Below are positions 23,613-34,190 of a stretch of 64,000 nucleotides of DNA, in pieces. This stretch comes from Gammaproteobacteria bacterium DTU037 (GTDB taxonomy: Bacteria; Pseudomonadota; Gammaproteobacteria; Pseudomonadales; Pseudomonadaceae): the NCBI GenBank assembly GCA_001513025.1, contig LFRZ01000019.1, positions 1 through 64,000 of the forward strand, written 5' to 3'. Each line of letters opens with the position of its first letter. Within the stretch, counting starts at the first letter, position 1. Position numbers and translations under genes: made by a program. Under the pieces are notes generated by a model, which saw only the letters and a list, made by a program, of their open reading frames with translations, was not told the origin of the DNA and did no database searches.

Positions 23613-24890
23613 GTGATGAAACCAGAAACAATTGCGATCCATGTGGGCTACAGTTCTGATCCCACCACCAAGTCCGCTGCGGTGCCGATTTATCAAACCA
23701 CGTCTTATACTTTTGATGATACGCAGCACGGAGCGGATCTATTTAATCTGAAAGTTCCAGGCAATATCTATACGCGCATCACTAACCCGACTAACGATAT
23801 TTTAGAAAAACGTGTCGCAGCCTTAGAAGGCGGTGTGGCGGCGTTAGCGATGGCTTCAGGTATGGCGGCGATTACTGCAACGATTCAGACCATTGCTGAA
23901 GCGGGCGATAATATAGTTTCTGTGGCGAAGTTGTATGGTGGTACTTATAACCTGTTTGCCCACACTTTGCCGCGTCAAGGTTTAGAAGTCCGTTTCGCGC
24001 CGCATGATGATATTGCTGCGTTAGAAAAATTAATTGATAGCAAAACTAAAGCTGTGTTCTGCGAAAGTATTGGTAATCCAGCGGGTAATATCGTTGATAT
24101 CCAAGCCTTAGCTGATGCTGCGCACCGCCATGGTGTGCCGTTGATTGTTGATAACACTGTGGCCACGCCGGTGTTATGCCGTCCTTTTGATTATGGTGCA
24201 GATATTGTTGTACATGCGCTGACCAAGTATATGGGTGGCCACGGCACAACCATTGCGGGTGCTATTGTTGATTCGGGCAAATTCCCATGGGCAGAGCACA
24301 AAGAGCGTTTCCCACTATTGAATACGCCAGATGTGTCCTATCACGGCGTGGTGTACACCCAAGATTTTGGTGCCGCGGCCTTTATTGCGCGCTGCCGTGT
24401 GGTGCCACTGCGTAATATGGGTGCGGCTTTATCTCCTTTTAATGCCTTTTTGATTATGCAAGGCATGGAGACACTGTCGCTGCGCATGGAGCGTCATTGT
24501 GAGAACGCGCAAAAAGTTGCTGAGTTCTTAGACGCTCATCCGCAAGTGGCATGGGTGCAGTATGCGGGCTTGCCAACGCACCCTGATCACGCTTTAGCGC
24601 AAAAATATATGGGGGGTAAGCCCTCTTCTATTTTGTGCTTTGGTATTCATGGCGGCCAAGCTGCTGGTGCTAAGTTTATTGATGCGCTGCAGATGTTCTA
24701 CCGCTTGGTGAATATTGGTGATGCTAAGTCACTGGCTTGCCATCCAGCGACGACCACGCACCGTCAATTAACCCCAGATGAAATGGCCAGTGCTGGGGTG
24801 AGTCTCGATCTGATCCGTTTGTCGATTGGTATTGAGCACATTGATGATATTTTAGCGGACTTAACCCAAGCGTTAGACGCCGCCAAGTAA
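23613..24890 (+). CDS. metY: O-acetylhomoserine aminocarboxypropyltransferase / sulfhydrylase (Cys/Met metabolism PLP enzyme)
   Basis: TIAIHVGYSSDPTTKSAAVPIYQTTSYTFDDTQHGADLFNL...YTRITNPTNDILEKRVAALEGG; PLP Lys in HALTKYMGGHGT. Confidence 0.93.
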   Translation: MMKPETIAIHVGYSSDPTTKSAAVPIYQTTSYTFDDTQHGADLFNLKVPGNIYTRITNPTNDILEKRVAALEGGVAALAMASGMAAITATIQTIAEAGDNIVSVAKLYGGTYNLFAHTLPRQGLEVRFAPHDDIAALEKLIDSKTKAVFCESIGNPAGNIVDIQALADAAHRHGVPLIVDNTVATPVLCRPFDYGADIVVHALTKYMGGHGTTIAGAIVDSGKFPWAEHKERFPLLNTPDVSYHGVVYTQDFGAAAFIARCRVVPLRNMGAALSPFNAFLIMQGMETLSLRMERHCENAQKVAEFLDAHPQVAWVQYAGLPTHPDHALAQKYMGGKPSSILCFGIHGGQAAGAKFIDALQMFYRLVNIGDAKSLACHPATTTHRQLTPDEMASAGVSLDLIRLSIGIEHIDDILADLTQALDAAK

Positions 24891-24959
24891 CGGCCCATGC
24901 GCGTAAACGAGTGTGCCGTTTGCGCGCCTCTTTTGGTCTTTTAAAAGGAATGCACATTT

Positions 24960-25769
24960 ATGCAACATATTATGGTTGCCCATGATCTGAGCACCACAGC
25001 ACAGATTGCCCTGCAGCGCGGTGTGCAATTGGCACAGCAGCATCAAGCGCGCTTGAGTGTGATCTATGTTTTAGAAGATCATTTACCGATGGCTGTGTTA
25101 GAAAAACAGATGCTGGCTGCGGATGCTTTACTCACTCAGCAGTTGCGCGACTGTCATGCTGAAAATGCCCAGGTTTTAATTAAAATGGGCCGCCCAGCAC
25201 AGACGATTGTTGCTGCGCAAAAAGCCCATAGTGTGGATTTTATGGTGATGGGTGATCATCACCAAGATTCGGCTGAGTATTTTTCTGGCACCACGCTGGA
25301 GCGCGTATTACAGCGTAGCGCCGTGCCTGTGTTATTAGCGATTGAGCCGTCTGCAAGCCCTTATCAACGCGCTTTAGTGCCCTTAGATTTTTCTTTGTGT
25401 GCCTGCCATGCACTGCATCATGTGTTTAAGTTATTGCCGAAGACCGCCTTCATCCATGCCCTGCATGTGCTGGAAATGGCTGAGGTGCATGGGGCTGACA
25501 GCGATGCAGAAATCACTTGGCAAGCCTCTTTGTTTGACCAGTTGGTGATGGATGAGCGCGCTAAATTACCCGAGGCAGGTCCGCAGATCAGCCATGAGCT
25601 ACGCCAAGGCGAGTTACATAATTGTTTGGCGCAGGTGATTGCGGAGCAACAGCCGCAGATTTTAGCTATTGGTAAGCATGGGCGTGGGGTTTTAGCTGAT
25701 GCCTTGTTGGGCAGTTTGGCGCAGCACTTTTTAGAATACCCACCTTGTGATGTCTTAGTGGTTAAGTAA
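24960..25769 (+). CDS. Universal stress protein, tandem UspA domains
   Basis: MQHIMVAHDLSTTAQIALQRGVQLAQQH...; second Usp domain ending in LAIGKHGRGVLADALLGSLAQHFLEYPPCDVLVVK. Confidence 0.9.
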   Translation: MQHIMVAHDLSTTAQIALQRGVQLAQQHQARLSVIYVLEDHLPMAVLEKQMLAADALLTQQLRDCHAENAQVLIKMGRPAQTIVAAQKAHSVDFMVMGDHHQDSAEYFSGTTLERVLQRSAVPVLLAIEPSASPYQRALVPLDFSLCACHALHHVFKLLPKTAFIHALHVLEMAEVHGADSDAEITWQASLFDQLVMDERAKLPEAGPQISHELRQGELHNCLAQVIAEQQPQILAIGKHGRGVLADALLGSLAQHFLEYPPCDVLVVK

Positions 25770-25771
25770 GA

Positions 25772-25801
25772 ATTAGGTTGAGCAGGTCTACTCAACCTAA
25801 T
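25772..25801. terminator. Hairpin between convergent usp and lipoprotein genes
   Basis: ATTAGGTTGAG-N8-CTCAACCTAAT, perfect 11-bp stem; no clear T-tract on either side. Confidence 0.5.
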
Positions 25802-25831
25802 GTATCGCGTGCCACGCTAAATCTCTGTCGC

Positions 25832-26455
25832 TCAACGGTAACTACTGAGCATATTGGCAATGGCTTTACGCAATGCCTCTTCAGTGGTCTGTCCCTGTAG
25901 ATCGCTGCTGACGGTGCTTTGCGTACGCCATACCGATTGCTGTGTTTGTGCATCCGTAAAGGACAGCGTCAGCTGCTGATAATACTCAGTGTAACTGCGC
26001 GACCTGATGGGCATATTAACGCCAATCCCAGAGTAACGATGGCGATCATAATAGGCATCGCCATGCCCATAACCATAGCCATAATTGGCCGATGGGTAAT
26101 CATCATAGACGCGACGCTCATGTTGGCGCTGGCTGCTGCTGAGTTGCACTTTCAGTTGGCACGGCTGGGCTGCGGAAGCTGGACGCAAACCATGCTGCTC
26201 AAGTTGTTCAGTTAAGATCCGCTGTGCGCTCGCCTGAGCAGAGGCGCTAGGTGCAGGGCTTAGATTTTGATCGTGCCAGCACCAATAATTGTAGCTTTTT
26301 GCACTGATCTGAGCAGGGTAAGCGCTGGCATCAAAATGTGTTGCGGCTGCCGCTGGTGCTGGAGGTAACGGCACACTTGCGCCTGGGTAGGGGTTGCTGG
26401 CTTGGCAACCGAGCAAAAAGAGAGTCGCCACACTGGGCAGTAGATAACGAAGCAT
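25832..26455 (-). CDS. DUF4136-type lipoprotein
   Basis: Lipobox LFLLGCQA when started at MLRYLLPSV; C-terminus QTTEEALRKAIANMLSSYR. Confidence 0.7.
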   Translation of the reverse strand: MLRYLLPSVATLFLLGCQASNPYPGASVPLPPAPAAAATHFDASAYPAQISAKSYNYWCWHDQNLSPAPSASAQASAQRILTEQLEQHGLRPASAAQPCQLKVQLSSSQRQHERRVYDDYPSANYGYGYGHGDAYYDRHRYSGIGVNMPIRSRSYTEYYQQLTLSFTDAQTQQSVWRTQSTVSSDLQGQTTEEALRKAIANMLSSYR

Positions 26456-26484
26456 AGCGTGCCTCCCAAGAGTCTGAAGAAGGC

Positions 26485-27276
26485 TTAGTCTACTGCGATC
26501 GCACGAGGCTGGCAAAGCCAATGCAGGTAACGTCCTAAGCCGGATAAGGCAGGGTGGCGGCGGTAACTCAGTTCGGTACTGATCAGTTCTTCTGCGGCAA
26601 TCTTCTGCCGAAATTGTGGTGGCATATAATCATGAAATACGCGAATACCGCTGCGCTGTTGGATCAGCCACAGTGGCTCAACTTGTGCGGCTAGTTCACG
26701 TGGATCCAACGGCTGTTGTGGCGTCAGTCCGCCGGCGTCGCCGGTAAAGCGCTGCTGGCTGAGTTTGCGTAAATTACCTTTAATCAGGTTTTGCAAAATC
26801 AGCCCGTCTTTATTGTAAAAAGCCAGTGAGAGCCAGCCGTCAGCAGTCGTTAAACGGTGCAATGCGGCTAAAATGCCGCTGGGTTCCGCCAGCCATTCCA
26901 ATACCGCATGGCACAGCACTAGGTCATAGGGCGGGTGTTCTTGTTGAGCAAAGCTTTGCCAGTCTGAGTGAATAAAGATTGCCTGAGATTGTGCATCAGC
27001 AAAACGTTGCTGTGCCGTTTGCAGCATCGCTAAGGCCGGTTCCACTAAAGTGACCTGATGACCCTGTTGGGCCAACCAAAGCGACATATGCCCCAAGCCC
27101 GCGCCAATATCTAACACGCGTAATGGGCGCTGGGGTAAGACCTCGTTGAGATCGGCCTGCAGCACGGCCAAACGTATCGCGCCTTTATTGCTGCCGTAAA
27201 TCTTTTGCGCAAAACGAATTGCGAGTTCATCAAAGTGCTGATCGTGCATAGGGTTACTCTTTAAAATGTCGCGCAT
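26485..27276 (-). CDS. cmoM: tRNA 5-carboxymethoxyuridine methyltransferase CmoM (SmtA-like)
   Basis: SAM motif VLDIGAGLGHMSLWLAQQGHQVTLVEPA, CHAVLEWLAEP, FYNKDGLILQNLIKGN typical of CmoM. Confidence 0.85.
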   Translation of the reverse strand: MRDILKSNPMHDQHFDELAIRFAQKIYGSNKGAIRLAVLQADLNEVLPQRPLRVLDIGAGLGHMSLWLAQQGHQVTLVEPALAMLQTAQQRFADAQSQAIFIHSDWQSFAQQEHPPYDLVLCHAVLEWLAEPSGILAALHRLTTADGWLSLAFYNKDGLILQNLIKGNLRKLSQQRFTGDAGGLTPQQPLDPRELAAQVEPLWLIQQRSGIRVFHDYMPPQFRQKIAAEELISTELSYRRHPALSGLGRYLHWLCQPRAIAVD

Positions 27277-27379
27277 CTTAGCCTGCTTGCTTGCTTCACC
27301 CTAAACAAAAAGGTCTTGCTGATGCTGCAGAGATTTGGCTTTAGCAGGTTAGGGCGATACGGGTGCAAAGCGGATAGGT

Positions 27380-27982
27380 TTATTTTTTCGGTTGATCCTT
27401 TAACGGGCACTCTGGGCGTCGCCCATAATCATCTGTGCTGCAGGGATTCACCCGGCGTCTATCATTTAAGGTGGTTTGTCGTAAATGGAAAGGTTGTGCT
27501 GGGGTGCGCTCAAGTACCGCCCCTTGCGCATTGATAATTTCGACCGCCACTAGATGTCTGCCGCGTTCAAGCTCTTTGAGAGGGAAAACAGGGCTGCGCG
27601 TTGGCTCGCCGATTGTGTTGCCATCTAATAATAAGCGGTAATGGTGCCCTTCAAGCAGTTTCGGTTCACTGTAGACTGTGACGATCAATGTCCGCTCATT
27701 GGCGCGAATCGTGGCATTGGGTTCTGGCAGCAAAATACGTAGCAATTGATACTGCACAGGTCGAGCTTCAAGTGGCTCTTGATAGACGGGCGGCGGGTTA
27801 ATCACTGGGGTACTGGGCACTTGATTGGCTGGCGCGAGATCCAGCCTTTTGGCCGCTTGTTGCTGGGGCGGCTGATCGGTAAAGGCGCGCGCGCCACTGG
27901 CATCAATATAAGTATAAATAGCGGCCGAGGCGAGTTGCGCTGCACCAAGGAGCAGAGCGCCGAGTAGATAGCTGAGTTTCAT
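27380..27982 (-). CDS. DUF4124 domain protein
   Basis: Signal peptide, then IYTYIDASGARAFTDQPP (DUF4124 motif). Confidence 0.85.
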   Translation of the reverse strand: MKLSYLLGALLLGAAQLASAAIYTYIDASGARAFTDQPPQQQAAKRLDLAPANQVPSTPVINPPPVYQEPLEARPVQYQLLRILLPEPNATIRANERTLIVTVYSEPKLLEGHHYRLLLDGNTIGEPTRSPVFPLKELERGRHLVAVEIINAQGAVLERTPAQPFHLRQTTLNDRRRVNPCSTDDYGRRPECPLKDQPKK

Positions 27983-28542
27983 GGCTTAGCGGGCGGTGTC
28001 GGTTTAGTGTGGAATGCCGGGCTGCCGGTGTGCACGCGCTGCACACTCAATGTTTGTTCGTCACTGCTTTGCAGTACCTGCTCACCGGCTAAGACTTGTA
28101 CCGCAAGGCGATGCTCACCGCGAGCAAGATTATTGACCTGAAGGCGGGTGGTTGCACTGCTTGCGCCATAGGCTTGTCCGTCCACCACTAGTTGCAGACG
28201 GTGTTGATTGGCGAGAGGCGGAGTGATCTGAACCCTGAGGGTGAAGTTGCCGTTGTTGGCGCGTAGGGCTTCAGCATCAGGTAATCCACTGATCTGCAAC
28301 TCAGTGTAAGGCGCAGTGTGCTCCGGCATCTCGCTATTCGTCGCGTAGGCGGGCTGGTTCTGACTCTGCTTGGCAGGATTGTGCACACTGTTAATGGAGC
28401 GCAACTCAATGCTATTGGCATCCACGCCGAGCGGCGGCCGGTCTGTGTAGACAGGGTTACCTTTGGCATCGGTATATTGATAAATCTGTGCAGTCACCGG
28501 CAATGCTGCAGTGAGCATGACCATGGCCAAAACAAGGCGCAT
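27979..28542 (-). CDS. DUF4124 domain protein
   Basis: Signal peptide, then IYQYTDAKGNPVYTDRPP; overlaps its downstream paralog by 4 bp. Confidence 0.85.
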   Translation of the reverse strand: MRLVLAMVMLTAALPVTAQIYQYTDAKGNPVYTDRPPLGVDANSIELRSINSVHNPAKQSQNQPAYATNSEMPEHTAPYTELQISGLPDAEALRANNGNFTLRVQITPPLANQHRLQLVVDGQAYGASSATTRLQVNNLARGEHRLAVQVLAGEQVLQSSDEQTLSVQRVHTGSPAFHTKPTPPAKP

Positions 28543-28890
28543 AATCCATTCCTTTTAATGATGTGCTAAGCGTTACATGCTCGGCAGACTTAGGCAAGTG
28601 TTTCGCTGGCTGGCGGCGCAAAAGGGTCAGCTATGGCGATTGTTTGAAATACTGTATCGCGACGTAAGAAAAAACAAAATTGTGTTCCTTTGCCGCGTAG
28701 ACTATAAAAGGTTATGCTTTTTTGCTTTGATTGTTGTGCCCTGTGTCGATTATTACCCTGTTTTTTTCTAATAGTGTAAGTTTGGGGCTAGCGCTGATCG
28801 CGGGCAACAGTCAAAATAGCACGCCGAATGTATATTACGCGTCTCGCCCTCGGTTTTGACACACTCCTTGTCCTGCCGAGACAGGAAATG

Positions 28891-28905
28891 TGGCGAGCGC
28901 ACTGC
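28891..28905 (+). promoter_or_regulatory. Candidate sigma-54 -24/-12 element upstream of glnA
   Basis: TGGCgagcgcacTGC has the correct GG-N10-GC spacing, ~50 bp before the glnA ATG; deviates from TGGCACG-N4-TTGCW. Confidence 0.4.
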
Positions 28906-28955
28906 CTGAAAGCCTGTTGCTGGGCGGGCACCTCGTTTATGAAATCTTGGAGACC

Positions 28956-30362
28956 ATGATGTCAAAGTCGCTCGAACTGATACAAACCCATAATGCAAAA
29001 TGGATCGATTTGCGTTTTACCGATATTGGTGGGCAACAGCACCATATCACTATGCCGGCACGTGATGCTGATGATGATTTTTTCGAGCAAGGAAAGATGT
29101 TTGACGGCTCTTCTATGGCCGGTTGGAAAGGCATTGAAGCATCGGATATGATCCTGCTGCCCGATGACAGCACTGCGGTGATGGATCCTTTCACCCAAGA
29201 GCCTACCTTGATTTTAGTCTGCGATGTGATTGAACCATCGACCATGCAAGGCTATGACCGTGACCCTCGTGCGATTGCCTCTCGAGCCGAAGAGTACTTA
29301 AAATCAACAGGGATTGGCGATACTGTCTTTGTCGGTCCTGAACCTGAGTTTTTTATCTTTGATCAGGTTAAGTTTAAGTCGGATATTTCGGGCTCGATGT
29401 TTAAAATCTATTCTGAGCAAGCCGCTTGGAACAGTGATGCTGATATCGAAGGCGGCAATAAAGGTCACCGTGTGCCGGTTAAAGGCGGTTACCTGCCAAC
29501 CCAGCCTAGCGATTATGACCATGAAATTCGCACCGCAATGTGCAACGCCCTAGAAGAAATGGGCCAGTTTGTTGAAGTGCACCACCATGAAGTGGCGACT
29601 GCTGGTCAAAACGAAATTGGTGTTAAATTTAACACGCTAGTGGCTAAAGCCGATGAAGTGCAGGCGTTAAAATACGTGGTGCATAATGTCGCCGATGCTT
29701 ACGGTCGTACCGCGACCTTTATGCCTAAGCCTTTGTTTGGTGATAACGGTTCCGGCATGCATGTGCATTTGTCGATTGCGGCTGGTGGCAAAAATATCTT
29801 CTCTGGCGAAGGCTATGCCGGCTTGTCAGATACCGCGCTGTATTTTGTTGGCGGAATTATTAAACACGGTAAAGCATTGAATGCGCTGACCAACCCGTCA
29901 ACCAACTCCTATAAGCGTTTAGTGCCAGGTTTTGAAGCGCCGGTGATGCTGGCCTATTCTGCGCGTAACCGCTCTGCATCGATTCGCATTCCTTATGTGA
30001 CCAGCCCAAAAGCGCGTCGTATTGAAGCACGTTTCCCAGATCCAGCAGCAAACCCTTATTTAGCCTTTGCGGCGCTGTTAATGGCCGGTCTTGATGGTAT
30101 TCAAAACCGTATTCATCCTGGCGATCCAGCGGATAAAAACCTTTATGATTTGCCACCAGAAGAATCTAAACAGATTCCGCAAGTGTGTGGCAGCTTAAAG
30201 GAAGCGCTGGAAGCGCTAGACGCAGATCGTGATTTTCTACTGCGCGGCGGTGTGTTCAGTAATGAATTCTTAGATGCCTTTATTGCACTCAAAGCCGAAG
30301 AAGAGTTGCGTGTGCGCACCTTTGTTCACCCGCTGGAGTACGAGTTGTACTACAGCTGCTAA
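28956..30362 (+). CDS. glnA: Type I glutamine synthetase
   Basis: [31 protein letters not shown]...[17 protein letters not shown]...[34 protein letters not shown]. Start moved to MMSKSLEL, preceded by GGAG. Confidence 0.97.
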   Translation: MMSKSLELIQTHNAKWIDLRFTDIGGQQHHITMPARDADDDFFEQGKMFDGSSMAGWKGIEASDMILLPDDSTAVMDPFTQEPTLILVCDVIEPSTMQGYDRDPRAIASRAEEYLKSTGIGDTVFVGPEPEFFIFDQVKFKSDISGSMFKIYSEQAAWNSDADIEGGNKGHRVPVKGGYLPTQPSDYDHEIRTAMCNALEEMGQFVEVHHHEVATAGQNEIGVKFNTLVAKADEVQALKYVVHNVADAYGRTATFMPKPLFGDNGSGMHVHLSIAAGGKNIFSGEGYAGLSDTALYFVGGIIKHGKALNALTNPSTNSYKRLVPGFEAPVMLAYSARNRSASIRIPYVTSPKARRIEARFPDPAANPYLAFAALLMAGLDGIQNRIHPGDPADKNLYDLPPEESKQIPQVCGSLKEALEALDADRDFLLRGGVFSNEFLDAFIALKAEEELRVRTFVHPLEYELYYSC

Positions 30363-30380
30363 GATAAAATACTATTCAAT

Positions 30381-30420
30381 AAGCAGAGCGCCGTGTTAAA
30401 TCTTGCACAGCGCTCTGCTT
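30381..30420 (+). terminator. Hairpin terminator after glnA
   Basis: AAGCAGAGCGC-N18-GCGCTCTGCTT, 11-bp perfect stem, followed by gttgttt. Confidence 0.6.
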
Positions 30421-30512
30421 GTTGTTTGAGTATTTCGCTAGAAAAGCTGCTATAATATGCGCCACATTTTGTGGTTGCTTTGGTGACCCATCCTAGCGAC
30501 CTGTAGTGTGCC

Positions 30513-32000
30513 ATGAAACTAATTCTAAAATCTTTTCCTGAAATTACTATTAAAAGCCGTCCTGTACGCAAGCAGTTTATGCGTCAGCTGGGCAAGAATA
30601 TCCGCACCGTATTACGCGATCTTGATCCTGATGTGAAGGTGGTCGGTGAGTGGGATAATTTAGAATTATTTACTGCGCTGGAAGACCCTGCACAGTTACA
30701 AGAGTTGTATGCGCGTCTGCGTTGTACTCCTGGTATTTCACATTTTTTCCAGATACTGGAATACCCTCTTGGTGATTTTGATGATATTACCCAGCACTGC
30801 AAGGCTCACTACGCCGATCTATTGAAAGGTCGTATGTTTTCTGTGCGTTGTAAGCGTGGCGGTAAGCATGATTTTTCTTCGATGGATGTTGAGCGCTATG
30901 TGGGCAGTCAGTTGCGTCAGCAATGCGGCGCTGCTGGGATTGACTTGCGCCATCCAGAGATTGAAGTGCGCTTCGAGATTCGCAACCAGCGCTTGTTGAT
31001 TGAATATGAGCGTCACCAAGGTATTGGCGGTTATCCGTTAGGTAGCGTAGAGCAGGCACTGGTGTTGATGTCCGGCGGTTTTGACTCCACTGTCGCCGCC
31101 TATAAAATGATGCGCCGTGGCTTATTAACCCACTTTTGTTTTTTCAACTTAGGTGGATATGCTCACGAACTTGGCGTTAAAGAAGTGGCGCAATACCTCT
31201 GGAAAAAGTACGGCAGTTCGCATCGGGTGCTTTTTGTCAGTGTCCCCTTTGAAGAAGTGCTGGGTGATATTTTAGAAAACGTTGATGACAGCCATATGGG
31301 TGTTGTACTTAAACGTATGATGCTCAAAGCTGCGGATATCATCGCGCAAGATTTAGAGCTGGATACCCTAGTCACTGGCGAAGCGATTTCACAAGTGGCC
31401 AGCCAAACCCTGAGCAATCTGGCGGTAATTGATAAAGCCACCGATAAGCTGGTATTACGCCCTCTGATTACTGAGCATAAACAAGATATTATTCGTACGG
31501 CAGTGGAGATTGGTACGGCTGAGTTTGCTGAAAATATGCCTGAATATTGCGGTGTTATTTCTGTCAGCCCCAAAACCCGCGCCAAGCTAGGCCGTGTGGT
31601 GTATGAAGAAAGTCAGTTGGATGCGAGTATCTTACAGCGGGCTATTGAGCGCACAACACGGGTCACCATGGACAAGGTTCTTGATCAGCTGAGTCAAGAT
31701 ATCCAAGTCGAAGAAGTCCGCGAGGCATTGCCCGGGCAGATCGTGATCGATATTCGCCATCCTGACCAAGTCGAAGATCAGCCGCTTGATTTAGGTATCA
31801 TTGAGCAGCTGGCTGTGCCATTTTATGCAATTAATAGCCGTTTTAAAGATTTTGATCCTAATCGCCAATATCTACTGTATTGCGATCAAGGTATGATGAG
31901 TAAATTGCATGCGCATCATTTATTGCATGAAGGTTATGCAAATGTGCGAGTTTACCGTCCTGACCCAGTGCAACAGCCGCGCGCGCGCAGTTACGCATGA
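30513..32000 (+). CDS. thiI: tRNA 4-thiouridine synthase ThiI with C-terminal rhodanese domain
   Basis: [24 protein letters not shown]-loop [11 protein letters not shown]; rhodanese Cys in [11 protein letters not shown]. Confidence 0.96.
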   Translation: MKLILKSFPEITIKSRPVRKQFMRQLGKNIRTVLRDLDPDVKVVGEWDNLELFTALEDPAQLQELYARLRCTPGISHFFQILEYPLGDFDDITQHCKAHYADLLKGRMFSVRCKRGGKHDFSSMDVERYVGSQLRQQCGAAGIDLRHPEIEVRFEIRNQRLLIEYERHQGIGGYPLGSVEQALVLMSGGFDSTVAAYKMMRRGLLTHFCFFNLGGYAHELGVKEVAQYLWKKYGSSHRVLFVSVPFEEVLGDILENVDDSHMGVVLKRMMLKAADIIAQDLELDTLVTGEAISQVASQTLSNLAVIDKATDKLVLRPLITEHKQDIIRTAVEIGTAEFAENMPEYCGVISVSPKTRAKLGRVVYEESQLDASILQRAIERTTRVTMDKVLDQLSQDIQVEEVREALPGQIVIDIRHPDQVEDQPLDLGIIEQLAVPFYAINSRFKDFDPNRQYLLYCDQGMMSKLHAHHLLHEGYANVRVYRPDPVQQPRARSYA

Positions 32001-32144
32001 TGAGATACCTATTATGGGTGTGTTTGTGGAGCTGTGTGGCAACGCCGCAACAGTTGCGCCCACCTGACCCATAAAGTTTTGCCACTTTGCTTCGAACTGA
32101 CGCGTTTTGCGTGCAGCCTACATATTTTTACTTGAGATAAGCTT

Positions 32145-33959
32145 GTGATTGAGAATTTACGTAATATTGCCATTATCGCTCACGTTGACCACGGTAAAAC
32201 GACCTTGGTTGATGCCCTGTTACGTGCATCTGGAACGCTAGATCGTAAAGAGCTCGACTCTGAGCGCATTATGGATTCCAACGACCAGGAAAAAGAGCGC
32301 GGGATTACTATTCTGGCAAAAAACACTGCTATTAAATGGCACGACTACAATATTAATATCGTGGACACCCCAGGCCACGCCGACTTCGGTGGTGAAGTTG
32401 AGCGCGTCATGAGCATGGTTGACTGCGTATTATTGGTGGTTGACTCCATTGATGGCCCAATGCCACAAACCCGTTTTGTAACACAAAAAGCCTTCCAGTC
32501 AGGTTTGAACCCTATTGTTGTGATCAACAAAGTTGACCGTCCTGGTGCGCGTCCGGATTGGGTGGTTGATCAGGTATTTGACCTGTTTGATAACTTGGGT
32601 GCGACTGAAGCGCAACTGGATTTCCCAATCGTGTACACCAGTGCACTGAACGGTGTGTCAGGTTTAGATCCCGCTGAAATGACTGAGAACATGGATGTCT
32701 TGTTCCAGTCGATTGTTGATTTTGTTGAGCCGCCTAAAGTTGACTTGGATGGCCCATTCCAGATGCAAATTTCTGCACTGGACTACAATAACTTCCTCGG
32801 CATTATCGGTATTGGCCGTATTGCTCGTGGTCGTATCAAAGCCAACAGCCCAGTGACTTCAATTGATGCTGAAGGCAAGCGCCGTAATGGTCGTATCCTG
32901 AAGCTGATGGGTCACCACGGTTTGCACCGCGTTGAAGTAGAAGAAGCACAAGCGGGTGATATCGTTTGTATCAGTGGTTTTGATCCCTTGTTTATTTCTG
33001 ACACTTTGTGCGACCAAGCACACGTTGAAGCATTACCGCCGTTAAGCGTTGATGAGCCAACCGTGAGTATGACGTTCCAAGTCAATGATTCTCCATTTGC
33101 CGGTAAAGAAGGTAAGTTCGTTACCAGTCGTAATCTGAAAGAGCGTCTGGAAAAAGAATTACTGCACAACGTGGCATTGCGTGTTGTGCAAGGCGATGAC
33201 GTGGATAAGTTTAAAGTGTCTGGCCGTGGTGAATTACACTTGTCAGTGTTGATTGAAACCATGCGTCGTGAAGGCTACGAGATGGGTATTTCCCGTCCAG
33301 AAGTGGTGATCAAAGAAGTTGACGGTGTTAAACAAGAACCGTACGAAAACGTTATTTTGGACATCGAAGAGCAGCACCAAGGTTCGATTATGGAACAATT
33401 TGGTCTGCGTAAAGGTGAACTGACTGATATGGTTCCAGACGGCAAAGGTCGTATCCGTCTTGAGTACACTGTGCCTTCACGTGGTTTGATTGGTTTCCGT
33501 AACCAGTTTATGACTATGACTTCAGGTACAGGTATTTTAACCGGAATGTTCAGTCATTACGGCCCAATCAAAAGTGGTGAAGTGACCAGCCGTCAACAAG
33601 GCGTGTTGGTCTCTATGGCGACCGGTAAAGCACTGACTTACTCGCTGGAAACATTACAAGAGCGCGGTAAGTTGTTCTTATCTCCAGGTGAAGAAATTTA
33701 CGAAGGCCAATTGGCGGGTATTCACAGCCGCGACAATGACTTGGCGATTAACCCGACTAAAGCGAAAAAACTCGATAACATGCGTGTATCGGGCAAAGAA
33801 GAAACCACCGCATTGGTTCCGCCAATCCGTTTCTCTTTGGAGCAAGCGCTTGAGTTCATCGAAGACGATGAGTTGGTTGAAGTGACGCCTAAGTCAATTC
33901 GCCTACGTAAAAAGTACTTAACTGAAAACGACCGTAAGCGTCACAGTCGCAGTAAGTAA
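32145..33959 (+). CDS. typA: Ribosome-associated GTPase TypA/BipA
   Basis: [31 protein letters not shown]...; 604 aa. GTG start. Confidence 0.97.
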   Translation: MIENLRNIAIIAHVDHGKTTLVDALLRASGTLDRKELDSERIMDSNDQEKERGITILAKNTAIKWHDYNINIVDTPGHADFGGEVERVMSMVDCVLLVVDSIDGPMPQTRFVTQKAFQSGLNPIVVINKVDRPGARPDWVVDQVFDLFDNLGATEAQLDFPIVYTSALNGVSGLDPAEMTENMDVLFQSIVDFVEPPKVDLDGPFQMQISALDYNNFLGIIGIGRIARGRIKANSPVTSIDAEGKRRNGRILKLMGHHGLHRVEVEEAQAGDIVCISGFDPLFISDTLCDQAHVEALPPLSVDEPTVSMTFQVNDSPFAGKEGKFVTSRNLKERLEKELLHNVALRVVQGDDVDKFKVSGRGELHLSVLIETMRREGYEMGISRPEVVIKEVDGVKQEPYENVILDIEEQHQGSIMEQFGLRKGELTDMVPDGKGRIRLEYTVPSRGLIGFRNQFMTMTSGTGILTGMFSHYGPIKSGEVTSRQQGVLVSMATGKALTYSLETLQERGKLFLSPGEEIYEGQLAGIHSRDNDLAINPTKAKKLDNMRVSGKEETTALVPPIRFSLEQALEFIEDDELVEVTPKSIRLRKKYLTENDRKRHSRSK

Positions 33960-33972
33960 GCTTTACTGATTG

Positions 33973-34013
33973 AAAACCCGCAGTCTTGTTTATTCGAGGC
34001 TGCGGGTTTTTTT
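33973..34013 (+). terminator. Rho-independent terminator after typA
   Basis: AAAACCCGCAG-N16-CTGCGGGTTTT with 7-T tract. Confidence 0.9.
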
Positions 34014-34108
34014 ATGCTGTTTATTTGAGTGTTAGCTTTACCTTGGCTAACAGGCGGCCTCAGGCTGTTTTAACAGCGACTGTGCAGCGCAGTCGCCAAG
34101 TCATCATT

Positions 34109-34126
34109 TTGTCATAGCTTTGTCAA
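34109..34126 (+). promoter_or_regulatory. Pho box (PhoB site) upstream of phoX
   Basis: TTGTCAT-AGCT-TTGTCAA: 7-4-7 direct repeat close to CTGTCAT-N4-CTGTCAT. Confidence 0.75.
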
Positions 34127-34190
34127 AGTACTGACATCCGATCGGGCTAAGCTTGCTTTATCTAAGTCAGCCGTTTAATAAGGACGAGCC

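Noticed and set aside
34064-34077. GCTGTT-tt-AACAGC as a LexA (SOS) box
   Set aside because: The CTG...CAG spacing is too short for CTGT-N8-ACAG; likely a chance palindrome upstream of phoX.
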